This document shows positions 45,046 through 55,156 of a stretch of DNA of 60,273 bases, piece by piece; positions within the stretch are counted from its first letter, which is position 1, and each line of letters begins with the position of its first letter. This DNA comes from an uncultured Clostridia bacterium (GTDB taxonomy: Bacteria > Bacillota > Clostridia > TANB77 > CAG-508): NCBI GenBank assembly GCA_904381285.1, contig CAJFII010000013.1:1-60273 (forward strand). The letters run 5' to 3'. The translations under genes were made by a program, and so were the position numbers. Below the pieces are notes generated by a model that made no database searches, was not told where the DNA came from, and saw only the letters and a list, made by a program, of their open reading frames with translations.

Positions 45046-45873
45046 ATGAATTATTATGACAGTTTAAACAATCTAATAGAAGAAATAGAAAAAAACTTAA
45101 CACAAAAAATTGAATATAAAGATTTAGCTAAAATTATTGGAACATCAAGTTATACTTTACAAAGAATATTTTCATTCTTAACAGGAATTACTTTAACAGA
45201 ATATATAAGAAAGAGAAGACTAAGTAAAGCTGCTGAAGAATTATTATCAACAAATATAAAAATAATTGATTTAAGTTTAAAATATCAATATGATTCTCCT
45301 ATATCTTTTTCTAATGCATTCAAAAAAATGCATGGAGTGAGTCCACAAACTATAAGAAAAACGAATGCATCTGTAAAAAACTTTCCAAAAATCAAATTTA
45401 AACCTACAATCGATACAATTGATGAATTAGAATATAGAATTATAAATCTGAATGAACAAAAGTTATATGGAATAGCAACAGGCGTAATAGAAAGTTCAAA
45501 AAAGGAAAAAATACGAGACTTATTTAAAAAAGCGAGAGAAGAAAAAATACTCGACTTTATAATAGACAATAGCGATGGAAAAGAACTGTATTATGGTGCT
45601 ACAAAAGAAATATACAATAATGAATTAACCAATAATATGCAATACTATATATTAGGAAAAGCACCAAGAAAAGATTTTATACATATCGAAATCCCCAAAG
45701 CAACATGGGCATGTTTCAAATTAAAAAATAAAAAGCAAATAGACATATTAAAACTATATAATACAATATTTACGAAATGGTTACCATCTTCGAAATATAC
45801 AGAGATACTAAATTACCCAGAATTAGAAATTTATTATGAAAATGAATGTGAAATATGTATTCCAATAAAATAA
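45046..45873 (+). CDS. AraC-family regulator with GyrI-like effector domain
   Basis: 275 residues. The N-terminal double HTH has YKDLAKIIGTSSYTLQRIFS and FSNAFKKMHGVSPQTIRK. From about residue 125 a GyrI-like ligand-binding domain follows (LYGIATGVIES to the C-terminal EIYYENECEICIPIK). Such regulators often sense small drugs. The ABC exporter starts about 90 bases downstream, so it is the likely target. Confidence 0.9.
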   Translation: MNYYDSLNNLIEEIEKNLTQKIEYKDLAKIIGTSSYTLQRIFSFLTGITLTEYIRKRRLSKAAEELLSTNIKIIDLSLKYQYDSPISFSNAFKKMHGVSPQTIRKTNASVKNFPKIKFKPTIDTIDELEYRIINLNEQKLYGIATGVIESSKKEKIRDLFKKAREEKILDFIIDNSDGKELYYGATKEIYNNELTNNMQYYILGKAPRKDFIHIEIPKATWACFKLKNKKQIDILKLYNTIFTKWLPSSKYTEILNYPELEIYYENECEICIPIK

Positions 45874-45908
45874 GTTAATAAAACTGAAATCAAAAAAATT
45901 AATAAAAG

Positions 45909-45957
45909 AACCTCTCTAAAATATATAATAAAACATATATTTTGGGGAGGTTTTTCG
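45909..45957 (+). terminator. Hairpin between regulator and ABC genes
   Basis: AACCTC...TAAAATATAT pairs with ATATATTTT...GAGGTT, with T5 after it. Its end lies ten bases before the exporter gene, so it may attenuate as well as terminate. Confidence 0.65.
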
Positions 45958-45966
45958 TTAGAAGGT

Positions 45967-47709
45967 ATGAAAGTAAGAAATGCAAAAATAGCACTAAAAA
46001 ATACAAACATATATATAATTTTATTAGTTATATTAAGTATGACGATTGCATATATAACGTTTTTGATTTCAATGAATGTGAAATATGCAATAGATGGTGT
46101 TTTATTTCATAATTATAATGAAATACCAATATATATGAAGAAAATTTTTAAACAAAATTATATATACGATTTATTCATAATTGCTTTTATCATTATATTA
46201 TTAAATTTTACAGAAAAACTATTAAAATATTTTAGAGATCGTGTTACAACAAAATTCAAATTAAAGATAACTATAAATTTAAAATCAAATTTATTTAAAC
46301 ATTTATTAAACTTAGAGTATGATAGCTATCATTCCTATGATAAAGCAGAAATTATGCAGAGAATAAATGAGGATGCAGATACATACTCGAAATTCTTTGA
46401 TAGTCAATTTAATATTATTTTAGATGTGTTCTTTTTAAGTGTAATTATTATAAAAGAGGGAATACAACTAAACTTAGCAATTTCAACATATATATTTTTA
46501 GCAATTGTAGTAATGCTTTTATTTTCATTATGGTATTTTAAAAAATTAGGTGTGAATATAGATAATATGATTTTCAAAAGAAAAAAACTATTAAATGCAA
46601 CAATTCATAATATAAATAATTTTAAATTTATCCGAATGTTTAATAAACAAAAACAAGAAAAAGAAAATTACAAATTATTAAATGATGATTGTTGTAATGA
46701 AGAAATTAAATTTATACGATTTGTATTATTTTATGATATAACACTAGAACATTTAACATACTTAAAAACACCTATTATATATTTATTAGGTGGAATTGCT
46801 ATCATTAACGGGAAAATGACAATGGGTTCTTTAGTAGCAATGCTAAATATGGCGGAAAGAATATTTGATTGTATCTATGCTTTAGGCAGTAAATTAGAAA
46901 TAATAGACAATTTCTATGTAGTAAGTAAAAAGATAAATAAACTATTAGAATTAAAAGAAGAAAATAAAGAAAATAATTCGTACGATTTAGATGGAAATAT
47001 AATATTTCATAATGTTTCAATATATGTAAATAATAAGATGATACTAAAAAATATTAATTTTATAATCAATAAAGGACAAAAAGTTGCAATAATAGGAGAG
47101 AATGGAAGCGGGAAAAGTATAATTGCTAAAACCATCTTGGGATTTTATAAATATGAGGGTAACATATATATTCATAATCATAATATAAAAAGGTTAAATA
47201 AAGAAGATATTAGAAAATATGTGGAACTAATTTTGGGAGAATCCTATATGTTTTCTGGAAGTATTTTAGAAAATATAAAACTAGATAATGATGTGGATTT
47301 AGGTATAGTAAAAGAAACATCAACAAATTGCGATATAGCGTATGATATAGACAATTTTAAAGAAGGATATCAAACATTGATTGGAGAAAAAGGCGTAAAA
47401 TTATCAGGAGGACAAAAACAGCGAATATGCCTAGCCAGAAGTTTAGTGAGTAATAAACCTATTTTAATATTAGATGAGTCATTAAATAAATTAGATAATA
47501 AAACAAGGGATAATATATTGTCTAATTTAAAGAATAAATATAATGATAGAACAATGATATTTATTAGTAATGATTTAGAAATAATTAACTATGTTGATAA
47601 AATAATTTACATAGATGGAAAGACGACTGTAACAGGTAAACATAAGGAATTGTTAGCAAATAATCAAAATTATAGAAATTTAATAAAAATAAAAGAAGAT
47701 ATAATATAA
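45967..47709 (+). CDS. ABC exporter half-transporter, subunit A
   Basis: 580 residues: membrane domain with about six helices (residues 15-310), then the ATPase domain. Walker A GENGSGKS, signature KLSGGQKQRICLARS, Walker B ILILDES. The H-loop His is replaced by Asn (IFISNDLEI), which is expected of a degenerate site in a heterodimeric exporter. The ATG has only a close-by GAAGG, so its start is less certain. The partner gene starts ten bases later. Confidence 0.88.
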   Translation: MKVRNAKIALKNTNIYIILLVILSMTIAYITFLISMNVKYAIDGVLFHNYNEIPIYMKKIFKQNYIYDLFIIAFIIILLNFTEKLLKYFRDRVTTKFKLKITINLKSNLFKHLLNLEYDSYHSYDKAEIMQRINEDADTYSKFFDSQFNIILDVFFLSVIIIKEGIQLNLAISTYIFLAIVVMLLFSLWYFKKLGVNIDNMIFKRKKLLNATIHNINNFKFIRMFNKQKQEKENYKLLNDDCCNEEIKFIRFVLFYDITLEHLTYLKTPIIYLLGGIAIINGKMTMGSLVAMLNMAERIFDCIYALGSKLEIIDNFYVVSKKINKLLELKEENKENNSYDLDGNIIFHNVSIYVNNKMILKNINFIINKGQKVAIIGENGSGKSIIAKTILGFYKYEGNIYIHNHNIKRLNKEDIRKYVELILGESYMFSGSILENIKLDNDVDLGIVKETSTNCDIAYDIDNFKEGYQTLIGEKGVKLSGGQKQRICLARSLVSNKPILILDESLNKLDNKTRDNILSNLKNKYNDRTMIFISNDLEIINYVDKIIYIDGKTTVTGKHKELLANNQNYRNLIKIKEDII

Positions 47710-47718
47710 GGGTGTAAA

Positions 47719-49416
47719 ATGAAGGATAAGATTAAGAAATTAAAAGAAATGTATAAAATATCAGGATATCATAAACAGTTCATTATTTTATTTACTATAA
47801 TAGTGAAATTTGCAATTATTGATATTATTTGTGTGCCATATATAACGAGACAAATAGTAGATATTTCTATTCCTAGCAGTAATATAAAAGCATTAATTAT
47901 ATGGAGTTGTCTATATGTAATATTTTTATCAATATCTTGCTATGTAACTCTTAAACATTGTAATATTAGGTCAATATTAAAAAGAAAAATTCAAAGAGAT
48001 TTAAGAGAAAAAATATTTAATAAGTTGCAAGAAGTAAAAGTGAGATTTTATGATGAAAATGATACAGGACTTATATTACAATTTTTACAAACAGATGTTA
48101 ATGAATCAGGTGCAATGTTTGCAGCAGTAATAACAGAAATGATTTTTATGGGGTTAATAAGATTTTCAATAATTGCTATATTTTTAATGTTTATAGATTT
48201 AAAAATAGCTTTAATTATTGTATCATTATATGTTATAGGATATTTAGTAACGATATATTTTAATAAAAAAACGATAAATATAATTAATAAAATAAGAAAA
48301 ATAAATATAGAAATATATAATAAAATAAATGAAGGAATACAAGGTTTTTTAACAATAAAGATTTTAAATATTATAAAGAAAAAGGAAGAAGAATTAGAAG
48401 AAGCGTTAAATGCATATAATGTAAAAAATAGCAAATTAGAAAAAAGTGTAGCTATATATAATCAATTATTTTCTTTTATTGTATCATTATCAACACCAAT
48501 TATTATATATTTCGCAGGTATTAATGTTGTACAAGGTGTTATGGCATATGTAGGAATCATGTTATTAATTGAATTTAGTAGTTCACTTGAATCTGAATTT
48601 AAATGGATTATAAAACATTTAACAGATTTTAATAAATCTTTTGTAGCTTTTTCAAAAATATTAAATTTTTTAAATTCAGATGATATTGAAGAATTAGAAA
48701 GTGGTGAAAAGTTAGAGAGTATAAATTCAATTGAATTTTCAAAGGTGTATTTTTCATATAATGGATATGAAAAAAATATAGAAAATTTTAGCTTTATATT
48801 AAATAAAAATGAAAAACTTGCATTAGTTGGCAGAACAGGAGCTGGGAAAACAACAATTGTAAATTTACTTTGTAGATTTTATGAGCCAGTATTAGGTCAA
48901 ATAAAAATTAATGGAATGAATTATTTAAAATATTCTATATCATCACTTAGAAGTAAAATAGGTTATGTAATGCAAGATACATATATATTTCAAAGTACCA
49001 TAATAGACAATATAAGGTGTGTTAATGAAAATATTAGTATTGAAGAAATAGAAAATATATTCAAAAAACTAAAATTGCACGATAAAATAATGAGTCTAAA
49101 AGATGGTTATAATACAGATATAAGTAGTAATCCAGATATATTATCAACTGGAGAAAAACAAATACTAAATTTTGCAAGGGGAATGGCTATAGATTGTGAT
49201 GTTATTATTTTAGATGAGGTTACATCAGCATTAAGTTATGAATATGAAATGCTGATAAATAATGCAATAAAAGAGGTTACGAAAAATAAAATAGCGATTA
49301 TTATAGCACACAGATTATCTACAACTAAGAACTGTGATAAAATAATTTCAATAAGAAATGGGAAACAAATAGAAGAATATAAATTATTAGATATAAATAA
49401 GGGAAGACCCCGCTAA
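47719..49416 (+). CDS. ABC exporter half-transporter, subunit B
   Basis: 565 residues: membrane domain (about 20-310), then an ATPase domain with Walker A GRTGAGKTT, a variant signature STGEKQILNFARG, Walker B VIILDEVTSAL and an intact H-loop His (IIIAHRLSTT). It complements the degenerate site of subunit A. Substrate unknown; an AraC/GyrI regulator nearby suggests drug or peptide export. Confidence 0.88.
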   Translation: MKDKIKKLKEMYKISGYHKQFIILFTIIVKFAIIDIICVPYITRQIVDISIPSSNIKALIIWSCLYVIFLSISCYVTLKHCNIRSILKRKIQRDLREKIFNKLQEVKVRFYDENDTGLILQFLQTDVNESGAMFAAVITEMIFMGLIRFSIIAIFLMFIDLKIALIIVSLYVIGYLVTIYFNKKTINIINKIRKINIEIYNKINEGIQGFLTIKILNIIKKKEEELEEALNAYNVKNSKLEKSVAIYNQLFSFIVSLSTPIIIYFAGINVVQGVMAYVGIMLLIEFSSSLESEFKWIIKHLTDFNKSFVAFSKILNFLNSDDIEELESGEKLESINSIEFSKVYFSYNGYEKNIENFSFILNKNEKLALVGRTGAGKTTIVNLLCRFYEPVLGQIKINGMNYLKYSISSLRSKIGYVMQDTYIFQSTIIDNIRCVNENISIEEIENIFKKLKLHDKIMSLKDGYNTDISSNPDILSTGEKQILNFARGMAIDCDVIILDEVTSALSYEYEMLINNAIKEVTKNKIAIIIAHRLSTTKNCDKIISIRNGKQIEEYKLLDINKGRPR

Positions 49417-49586
49417 ACTTTAGCAGGGTCGTACTGACAAGAGGAATATTTATGGCTGGCTTTTCTTCTTAAGAAAAGTTGAAGATCAAGACTTGTTAAT
49501 ATCTCCAAAGTTTTCTTCCGCGCCTCAACTAACTCCTCTAGTGTCATGTTTGCGGTATCAACTTCGATACCAAAAAAATTCTGCAT
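49413..49586 (-). CDS. Small unknown protein
   Basis: 57 residues from ATG 49586 with TTAGGAGG upstream. One long helix (MTLEELVEARKKTLEILTSL) then a basic tail. The in-frame GCG-CGG pair (CGG at 49520-49518, followed by A) and codon use differ from core genes. Its end overlaps the end of the ABC gene by four bases, inside a GACCC/GGGTC hairpin (49406-49430). Confidence 0.55.
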   Translation of the reverse strand: MQNFFGIEVDTANMTLEELVEARKKTLEILTSLDLQLFLRRKASHKYSSCQYDPAKV

Positions 49587-49668
49587 GATGTTACCTCCTA
49601 AGTTGTTTTGTAAACAAATTATAACATATTTTTTGGAAAGATTCAAATACTACACATTAGGTGGTAGT

Positions 49669-49881
49669 ATGAACGAGAAAGAAATACTTTCTTTATGGAG
49701 AAAAGGATTAAGCAAAAATAAAGTGGCAGAAATATATAAAAGAAGATATAATCAGCAAATAAAGTTAATACGTGCTGAAGTTGTAAATAGACATGCAGGA
49801 AAATTTATTGGTAGCTATGAAGCTTTAGCAGTTGTGGAAAAAATAATTTATAAATATTTACAAGAAAAGTGCCAATTTTGA
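49669..49881 (+). CDS. Small HTH-like protein
   Basis: 70 residues from ATG 49669 after TAGGTGG. It begins MNEKEILSLWRKGLSKNKVAEIYKRRYN, which resembles an HTH with a recognition helix. The basic character fits DNA or RNA binding. Divergent from the 57-residue gene. Family not identified. Confidence 0.6.
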   Translation: MNEKEILSLWRKGLSKNKVAEIYKRRYNQQIKLIRAEVVNRHAGKFIGSYEALAVVEKIIYKYLQEKCQF

Positions 49882-49906
49882 CAAAACAAAATTTATCATA
49901 TAAAAT
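49878..49906 (+). promoter_or_regulatory. Promoter of the HD gene
   Basis: TTGACA, 17 bases, TAAAAT; the -35 box overlaps the stop of the preceding gene. Confidence 0.65.
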
Positions 49907-49936
49907 ATAAATAATTTATTTTAGGAGGAAAAGGCT

Positions 49937-50503
49937 ATGAATAAAGAAGAAGCTGTTGATTTATTAAAGAAATATAATAAGGAGGAATTTCATTTAAGAC
50001 ATGCTGTTACAGTAGAACAGGTTATGAGATATTTCGCAAAAGAAAAAGGTTATGATGAAGATTTTTGGGGACTAGTAGGATTACTACATGATGTTGATTA
50101 TGAACAATATCCAGATCAACATTGTAAAAAAGCACCAGAGTTGTTAAAGGAAATTAATGCAAGTGATGACATGGTACATGCTATTTGTAGTCACGGATAT
50201 GGCATTTGTTCTGATGTAAAACCAGAACACGAAATGGAGAAAATATTATTTGCCACTGATGAATTAACAGGATTAATATGGGCTAGTGCAAAAATGAGAC
50301 CATCAAAAAGTACAAAAGATATGGAAGTATCTAGTTTAAAGAAGAAATATAAAGATAAAAGATTTGCAGCAGGTTGTTCAAGAGAGATAATACAAAAAGG
50401 AGCAGAACAATTAGGATGGGAACTAAATGAATTATTTGAAAAAACGTTAGTGGCAATGCAAAATTCTGAAGATAAAATAGAAGAAGAGATGAAGGCTATA
50501 TAA
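49937..50503 (+). CDS. HD-domain hydrolase
   Basis: 188 residues. Metal site residues His in FHLRHAVTVEQVM, the pair in GLLHDVDYEQ, and HAICSHGYG followed by ATDELTGLI. Predicted metal-dependent phosphohydrolase; substrate unknown. AGGAGG precedes the ATG, and an rlmD-like gene follows 72 bases later. Confidence 0.88.
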   Translation: MNKEEAVDLLKKYNKEEFHLRHAVTVEQVMRYFAKEKGYDEDFWGLVGLLHDVDYEQYPDQHCKKAPELLKEINASDDMVHAICSHGYGICSDVKPEHEMEKILFATDELTGLIWASAKMRPSKSTKDMEVSSLKKKYKDKRFAAGCSREIIQKGAEQLGWELNELFEKTLVAMQNSEDKIEEEMKAI

Positions 50504-50575
50504 AAGAAAGATAATATAAATAATGTGAGTGGATTTATAATAAGTAATATCTGTATCACATGAAAGGAAAAAGAC

Positions 50576-51952
50576 ATGACGGATATACCAGTAAAGAAAA
50601 ATGAGGAATATATAGTAGATATTATTGATAATGGATACGAGGGAGAAGGAATTGCTAAAATAGAAAATTATACTATATTTATTCCAGGTGCTATAAAGGG
50701 AGAAAAGATAAGAATTTTAATTGTAAAAACGAATACATCTCATGCTTTCGGAAAAATATTAGAAATATTAGAAGAAGCAGATATCAGAATACAAAGTGAT
50801 TGTACAACCTATAAAAGATGTGGGGGGTGTAGTTTGCGTCATATAAAATATGATGCTACATTAAAACTAAAGCAAAATATGGTGCAAAATTTAGTAAATA
50901 AAAATTTGAAAAATTCCATAAGTGTAAAAGACACAATAGGAATGGAATTTCCATATTACTATAGGAATAAAGCACAATTTCCAGTAGGCTATAGTAAAAA
51001 TAATGAAATAATAACAGGTGTATATGCTAATAGAAGTCATGAAATTATTCCGACTAATGGATGTCTTATTCAGAATAAGGAAGCGGAACAAATAGTAAAG
51101 TATATAGTTGAATTTATGAAAAAGCATAATATTACAGCATATGATGAAAGAACACAAAAAGGGATTATTAGGCATATTGTTACTAAGGTTGGAATAAAGA
51201 CAAATGAAGTGATGTGTATAATAGTTACAAATCAAAAATATGTACCTAAAGAAGAAAATCTAATAAAAGAACTATCACAACAATTTCCAAATATAAAAAC
51301 TATTGTAAAAAACATAAACAATAAAAACACTAATGTTATATTGGGAGACAAAAACATAAATTTATATGGAAGCGGTTACATATATGATAAATTAGGAGAA
51401 TATGTTTTTGAAATTTCTACATTATCATTTTATCAAATAAATCCTATACAAACAGAAAAATTATATAATAAAGCTATTGAACTAGCGGAATTAAATAAAA
51501 ATGATGTATTGCTTGATTTATATTGTGGAATTGGAACGATTGGTATTTTTGCTTCAAAGTACGTAAAGAAAGTAATTGGCGTAGAAATTATACAACAAGC
51601 AATAGAGAATGCTAAGAGAAATGCTAAAATTAACAATATAACTGATATAGAATTTGTTTGTGGCGATGTAGAAGAAATTTTAGATAAATTAGTGAATATT
51701 GATAATATAAAACCAAGCGTGATATTTGTTGATCCACCTAGAAAAGGACTAGATAGTAAAACAATTTCTAATATTATTAAAGTTAAACCACAAAAGCTTA
51801 TCTATATTAGTTGTAATCCAGCTACTTTGATAAGAGATTTATCAAAATTAGAATTATATTACAATATAGGGCAAATACAGCCAGTTGATATGTTCCCTTT
51901 TACGCATCATGTGGAGTGTTGCTCGGTGCTAGAGTTAAAAGACTGCCAATAA
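50576..51952 (+). CDS. rlmD: 23S rRNA (uracil-5-)-methyltransferase, RlmD/RlmCD type
   Basis: 458 residues. N-terminal TRAM domain (IIDNGYEGEGIAKI). The iron-sulphur cysteines are in CTTYKRCGGCSLRH and later CLIQN. SAM-binding LLDLYCGIGTIGIFA, FVDPPRKGL and the catalytic Cys in ISCNPATL complete the set, ending HHVECCSVL. It forms m5U in 23S rRNA; the exact position cannot be told. Confidence 0.92.
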   Translation: MTDIPVKKNEEYIVDIIDNGYEGEGIAKIENYTIFIPGAIKGEKIRILIVKTNTSHAFGKILEILEEADIRIQSDCTTYKRCGGCSLRHIKYDATLKLKQNMVQNLVNKNLKNSISVKDTIGMEFPYYYRNKAQFPVGYSKNNEIITGVYANRSHEIIPTNGCLIQNKEAEQIVKYIVEFMKKHNITAYDERTQKGIIRHIVTKVGIKTNEVMCIIVTNQKYVPKEENLIKELSQQFPNIKTIVKNINNKNTNVILGDKNINLYGSGYIYDKLGEYVFEISTLSFYQINPIQTEKLYNKAIELAELNKNDVLLDLYCGIGTIGIFASKYVKKVIGVEIIQQAIENAKRNAKINNITDIEFVCGDVEEILDKLVNIDNIKPSVIFVDPPRKGLDSKTISNIIKVKPQKLIYISCNPATLIRDLSKLELYYNIGQIQPVDMFPFTHHVECCSVLELKDCQ

Positions 51953-52076
51953 TGTTTGAATTTACTAGCTTTCAAGATACAATAATGTTTCATAAATATA
52001 TCATATGATATGGCCCAATGTTGATGAACATAGGAATTTGTAAAAATAAATTTTAAAAGTTAAAGAGAATCCTAAG

Positions 52077-52108
52077 TAAAGTGCCTTTAAGATAGGTACT
52101 TTATTTTT
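52077..52108 (+). terminator. Terminator after rlmD
   Basis: TAAAGTGCCT / AGGTACTTTA (one mismatch) with a 7-base loop and T5. Confidence 0.75.
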
Positions 52109-52193
52109 GCGCAAAATCCAATATATTTAGTGCGAATTTTAGTGATTTTAAAATCTATGATATAAATATGGTGATATATGGAGGTAAGACAAA

Positions 52194-52736
52194 ATGGGTA
52201 AAGTATTAAAAGTAAGAGAAGTAGGAGACCCTATCCTTGAAAAGCAATGCAATGAAGTTAATATAAAAAATATTAATGAAAATATTATAGACATTATAGA
52301 AGATTTAAAATCAACACTAGAGTTTGGAACAGGATTAGGAATTGCTGCACCTCAAATAGGGGTAGATAAAAGAATTATTGTAGTAGGAGCTAAAAAAGAA
52401 AATATAAAATATAATGATGCAGAGGAAATACCAATAACAGCAATGATTAATCCAACTTGGAAGAAGTTATCAGAAGATACAGATGTTCAATATGAAGGAT
52501 GTATGAGTGTTCCTAGTATAAGAGGAAAAGTAGAAAGATATAAAAATATAGAATTGACTTATTATAATGAAAATGGAGAAAAAATAGTAAAACAATTAAA
52601 TGGATTTTTTGCAAGATTAGTGCAACATGAATGTGACCATTTAGACGGAATAGTATTTTTAGAAAAAGTAAAAGGACCTAATGGATTTGCAACTAAAGAA
52701 AACATTGATAAATATAATTTAAGGGAAGTGAACTGA
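52194..52736 (+). CDS. def: Peptide deformylase
   Basis: Removes the formyl group from nascent proteins. 180 residues with all three motifs: GLGIAAPQIG, EGCMSVP and QHECDHLDG (metal Cys and two His, catalytic Glu). GGAGG precedes the ATG. Length and motif spacing fit type 1-like bacterial enzymes. Confidence 0.96.
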   Translation: MGKVLKVREVGDPILEKQCNEVNIKNINENIIDIIEDLKSTLEFGTGLGIAAPQIGVDKRIIVVGAKKENIKYNDAEEIPITAMINPTWKKLSEDTDVQYEGCMSVPSIRGKVERYKNIELTYYNENGEKIVKQLNGFFARLVQHECDHLDGIVFLEKVKGPNGFATKENIDKYNLREVN

Positions 52737-52829
52737 CTTTTATAAAAAAGATAGATTAACATAAATTAAAAAATGCTTAACCTCTAATATATAAGTATAG
52801 ATACAAAAAATAAGATTGGAGATAACTAG

Positions 52830-53027
52830 AGTGTTAGAGCATATAAACCACTATTAGAATTTATAGATGAGGAAAAACAAAATTCAAGAAAACAAGCATT
52901 TTCAAAATTTTGTTTAGGAGCTTATTACTATTTTGGATTCGGAAATATTGAAAGAAATGAAAATGGAAAATTGAATAGGGTATTGCGAAATGGGTTGAGA
53001 ATTCGTATGGAATGTGATATAACATAG
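52830..53027 (+). pseudogene. Remnant open frame before the AIPR gene
   Basis: 65-codon frame without a start or ribosome site (RAYKPLLEFIDEEKQNSRK, then AFSKFCLGAYYYFGFG). It looks like the end of a lost gene; the family is not recognised. The rest of the 52737-53065 gap shows nothing else. Confidence 0.35.
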
Positions 53028-53065
53028 GATGAATAAAAAAAATCGAGAAATGAGGAAAAAACAAT

Positions 53066-54844
53066 ATGGATAGAATCACAAAATCTTTTTTAGAAGAGTT
53101 TAGTAAAGTAAATGAAATTACTAAATTGGACGAATCAAAACAATATGAATATTTTGCCAATTATTGTGCTATAATGAAAGAATATGGGAATAGCAATTTC
53201 GATTTAGATGAAATATCAACAGGTGATGCGACACAAGGAATCGATGGTATAGGAATTATTGTAAATAATAAATTAGTAAATAATGTTGAAGAAGTCAAAG
53301 ATTTAATAGAATTTAATAAATACTTAAATGTAAAGTTTGTTTTAATTCAATCAAAAACAAGCTCGAATTTTTCTAGTCCAGATATCTTGAATTTTTTCGC
53401 TTGGACAGAAGTTTATTTTTCTGGTGATAAAGACTCTTTTAAAAATGAAGAAATGAAAAAATTTGTTGAAATCAAAGAATTCATATATAGTACCGAAAAT
53501 TGTAGTTATATGAGTAAGTCCAATCCAATTTTGGAAATGTATTATGTAACAACAGGAAACTGGGTAGATGATCAAAATCTAAACACTATTATTGAGAACA
53601 ATAAGAAAAAATTAAAGGATAGCAATTTATTTTCTAAAGTGGAATTTTCACCAATAGGAGCCTCAGAAGTTCAGGAATTATATAGAAAGACTAAAGAAAA
53701 ATCTTCAGCTATATTTAATTTTGATAAGAGGGTAACTATTCCAGCAGATGGAAAAATTAAAGAAGGATATTATGGAATTATTCCTTTTTCAGAATATAGA
53801 AAAATAATAATTGATGAAAAAGATAATATAAAAAACGTCTTTGAAGATAATATAAGAGATTTTTTAGGAGATGATAATGATGTAAACGAATCTATGAATG
53901 AAACATTGAACAATCCTAAAAGTATAATGAAATTTGGACTATTGAATAACGGAATAACAATTGTAACAGAGAATATTTTAGTAACTGGAGATAGGTTCTC
54001 TATAACGAATTACCAAATTGTAAATGGATGTCAAACGAGTCACATTCTTTATCAAAATAGAGAATTAAATTCTATTGAACGAGTATATGTTCCTATAAGG
54101 ATAATTGCAACTGAAGATGATGAACTAAAAAATGAAATAACAACAGCTACTAATAATCAAACAGCGATAAAAAAAGAACAACTTGCTGCTTTATCAAGTT
54201 ATCAAAGGAAGTTAGAACAGTATTATGAAACATATCCAGACAATGGATTTAAATTATATTATGAAAGAAGAACTAATCAATATAATCAAACTACAATACC
54301 AAAAAATAAAATAGTAAGTATATCTACACAAATAAAAGCATTTTCATCAATGTTTTTGGAGATTCCACATGCCGTATCTGGATTTTATGGTACTGTTGTG
54401 AAAAAATCAGAAGGGGAAATATTTAATAGTACTGATAAATTAATAATGTATTATGTAAGTGCGTTAACTTTATACAAATTAGAATATTATTTTAAAAGTG
54501 GAACCTTGGATAGTAAATATAGAAGGGCTAAAAATCATATGTTAATGTTATTTAAAATAATTATTTTTAATAATGACATACCTAAATTTAATAGTGCTGA
54601 TATGGAAAGAAAATGTCAAGAAATGTTAAAGGTTCTTGAAGAAAATAATACAGTCATATTTGAAGATATAATAAATGTGATTAGGGATAATTCGGAAAAA
54701 TTTGATATGACTGATAGAAAATTGTTTGAAAGAAAGGAAACGACAGATAATTTAAAGGAAGTTATTACTCCAATAATAGAAAAGTACAATTCTGCTAATC
54801 CAGAAACAAGGGCGAAAACAAAACAAATAAGTTTATTTGATTAA
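53066..54844 (+). CDS. AIPR-family abortive-infection phage resistance protein
   Basis: 592 residues. N-terminal nuclease-like region (GIDGIGIIVNN then KFVLIQSKTSS) fits the D...QxK core of a PD-(D/E)xK fold. The AIPR core follows: MKFGLLNNGITIVTENI, YQIVNGCQTSHILYQN and VYVPIRIIATED. Other family members are implicated in defence against phage. GAGG precedes the ATG. It lies in accessory DNA with gene remnants on both sides. Confidence 0.82.
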   Translation: MDRITKSFLEEFSKVNEITKLDESKQYEYFANYCAIMKEYGNSNFDLDEISTGDATQGIDGIGIIVNNKLVNNVEEVKDLIEFNKYLNVKFVLIQSKTSSNFSSPDILNFFAWTEVYFSGDKDSFKNEEMKKFVEIKEFIYSTENCSYMSKSNPILEMYYVTTGNWVDDQNLNTIIENNKKKLKDSNLFSKVEFSPIGASEVQELYRKTKEKSSAIFNFDKRVTIPADGKIKEGYYGIIPFSEYRKIIIDEKDNIKNVFEDNIRDFLGDDNDVNESMNETLNNPKSIMKFGLLNNGITIVTENILVTGDRFSITNYQIVNGCQTSHILYQNRELNSIERVYVPIRIIATEDDELKNEITTATNNQTAIKKEQLAALSSYQRKLEQYYETYPDNGFKLYYERRTNQYNQTTIPKNKIVSISTQIKAFSSMFLEIPHAVSGFYGTVVKKSEGEIFNSTDKLIMYYVSALTLYKLEYYFKSGTLDSKYRRAKNHMLMLFKIIIFNNDIPKFNSADMERKCQEMLKVLEENNTVIFEDIINVIRDNSEKFDMTDRKLFERKETTDNLKEVITPIIEKYNSANPETRAKTKQISLFD

Positions 54845-54891
54845 GATGTCTTTTATCAATAAACAATCATAAGACAGGTGTTTTTTATAAG

Positions 54892-55052
54892 CAATCACGG
54901 CATGTGGAATGTGTGGCGGTGCTATAGCTAAAACAAGACAGGTAATACTTGATTTCGATATGGTTTCAGAGATTATAACTTTTGAGGAAAAAGGCAGATT
55001 TGAGAAAGAAAAACATCAAAATTGGGGTGTGAAAGTTAAAGTAGTTGCTTAA
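54892..55052 (+). pseudogene. Remnants in the 54845-55372 gap
   Basis: A fragment ending SRHVECVAVL matches the C-terminal end of RlmD/TrmA-type methyltransferases. Downstream, a 30-codon frame (54960-55052, MVSEIITFEEKGRF start) has no ribosome site. The rest of the gap holds a large hairpin (55157-55215) and a promoter-proximal hairpin. Confidence 0.4.
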
Positions 55053-55156
55053 GTGGTAAGAGAAAACACATAAATTGAATTTTATAAAATGAAGCAAAGT
55101 GTTTGAAATACTGGGAAATTTGAGATTGTCTCTATTGTAGGCACAACAGGTATAAG

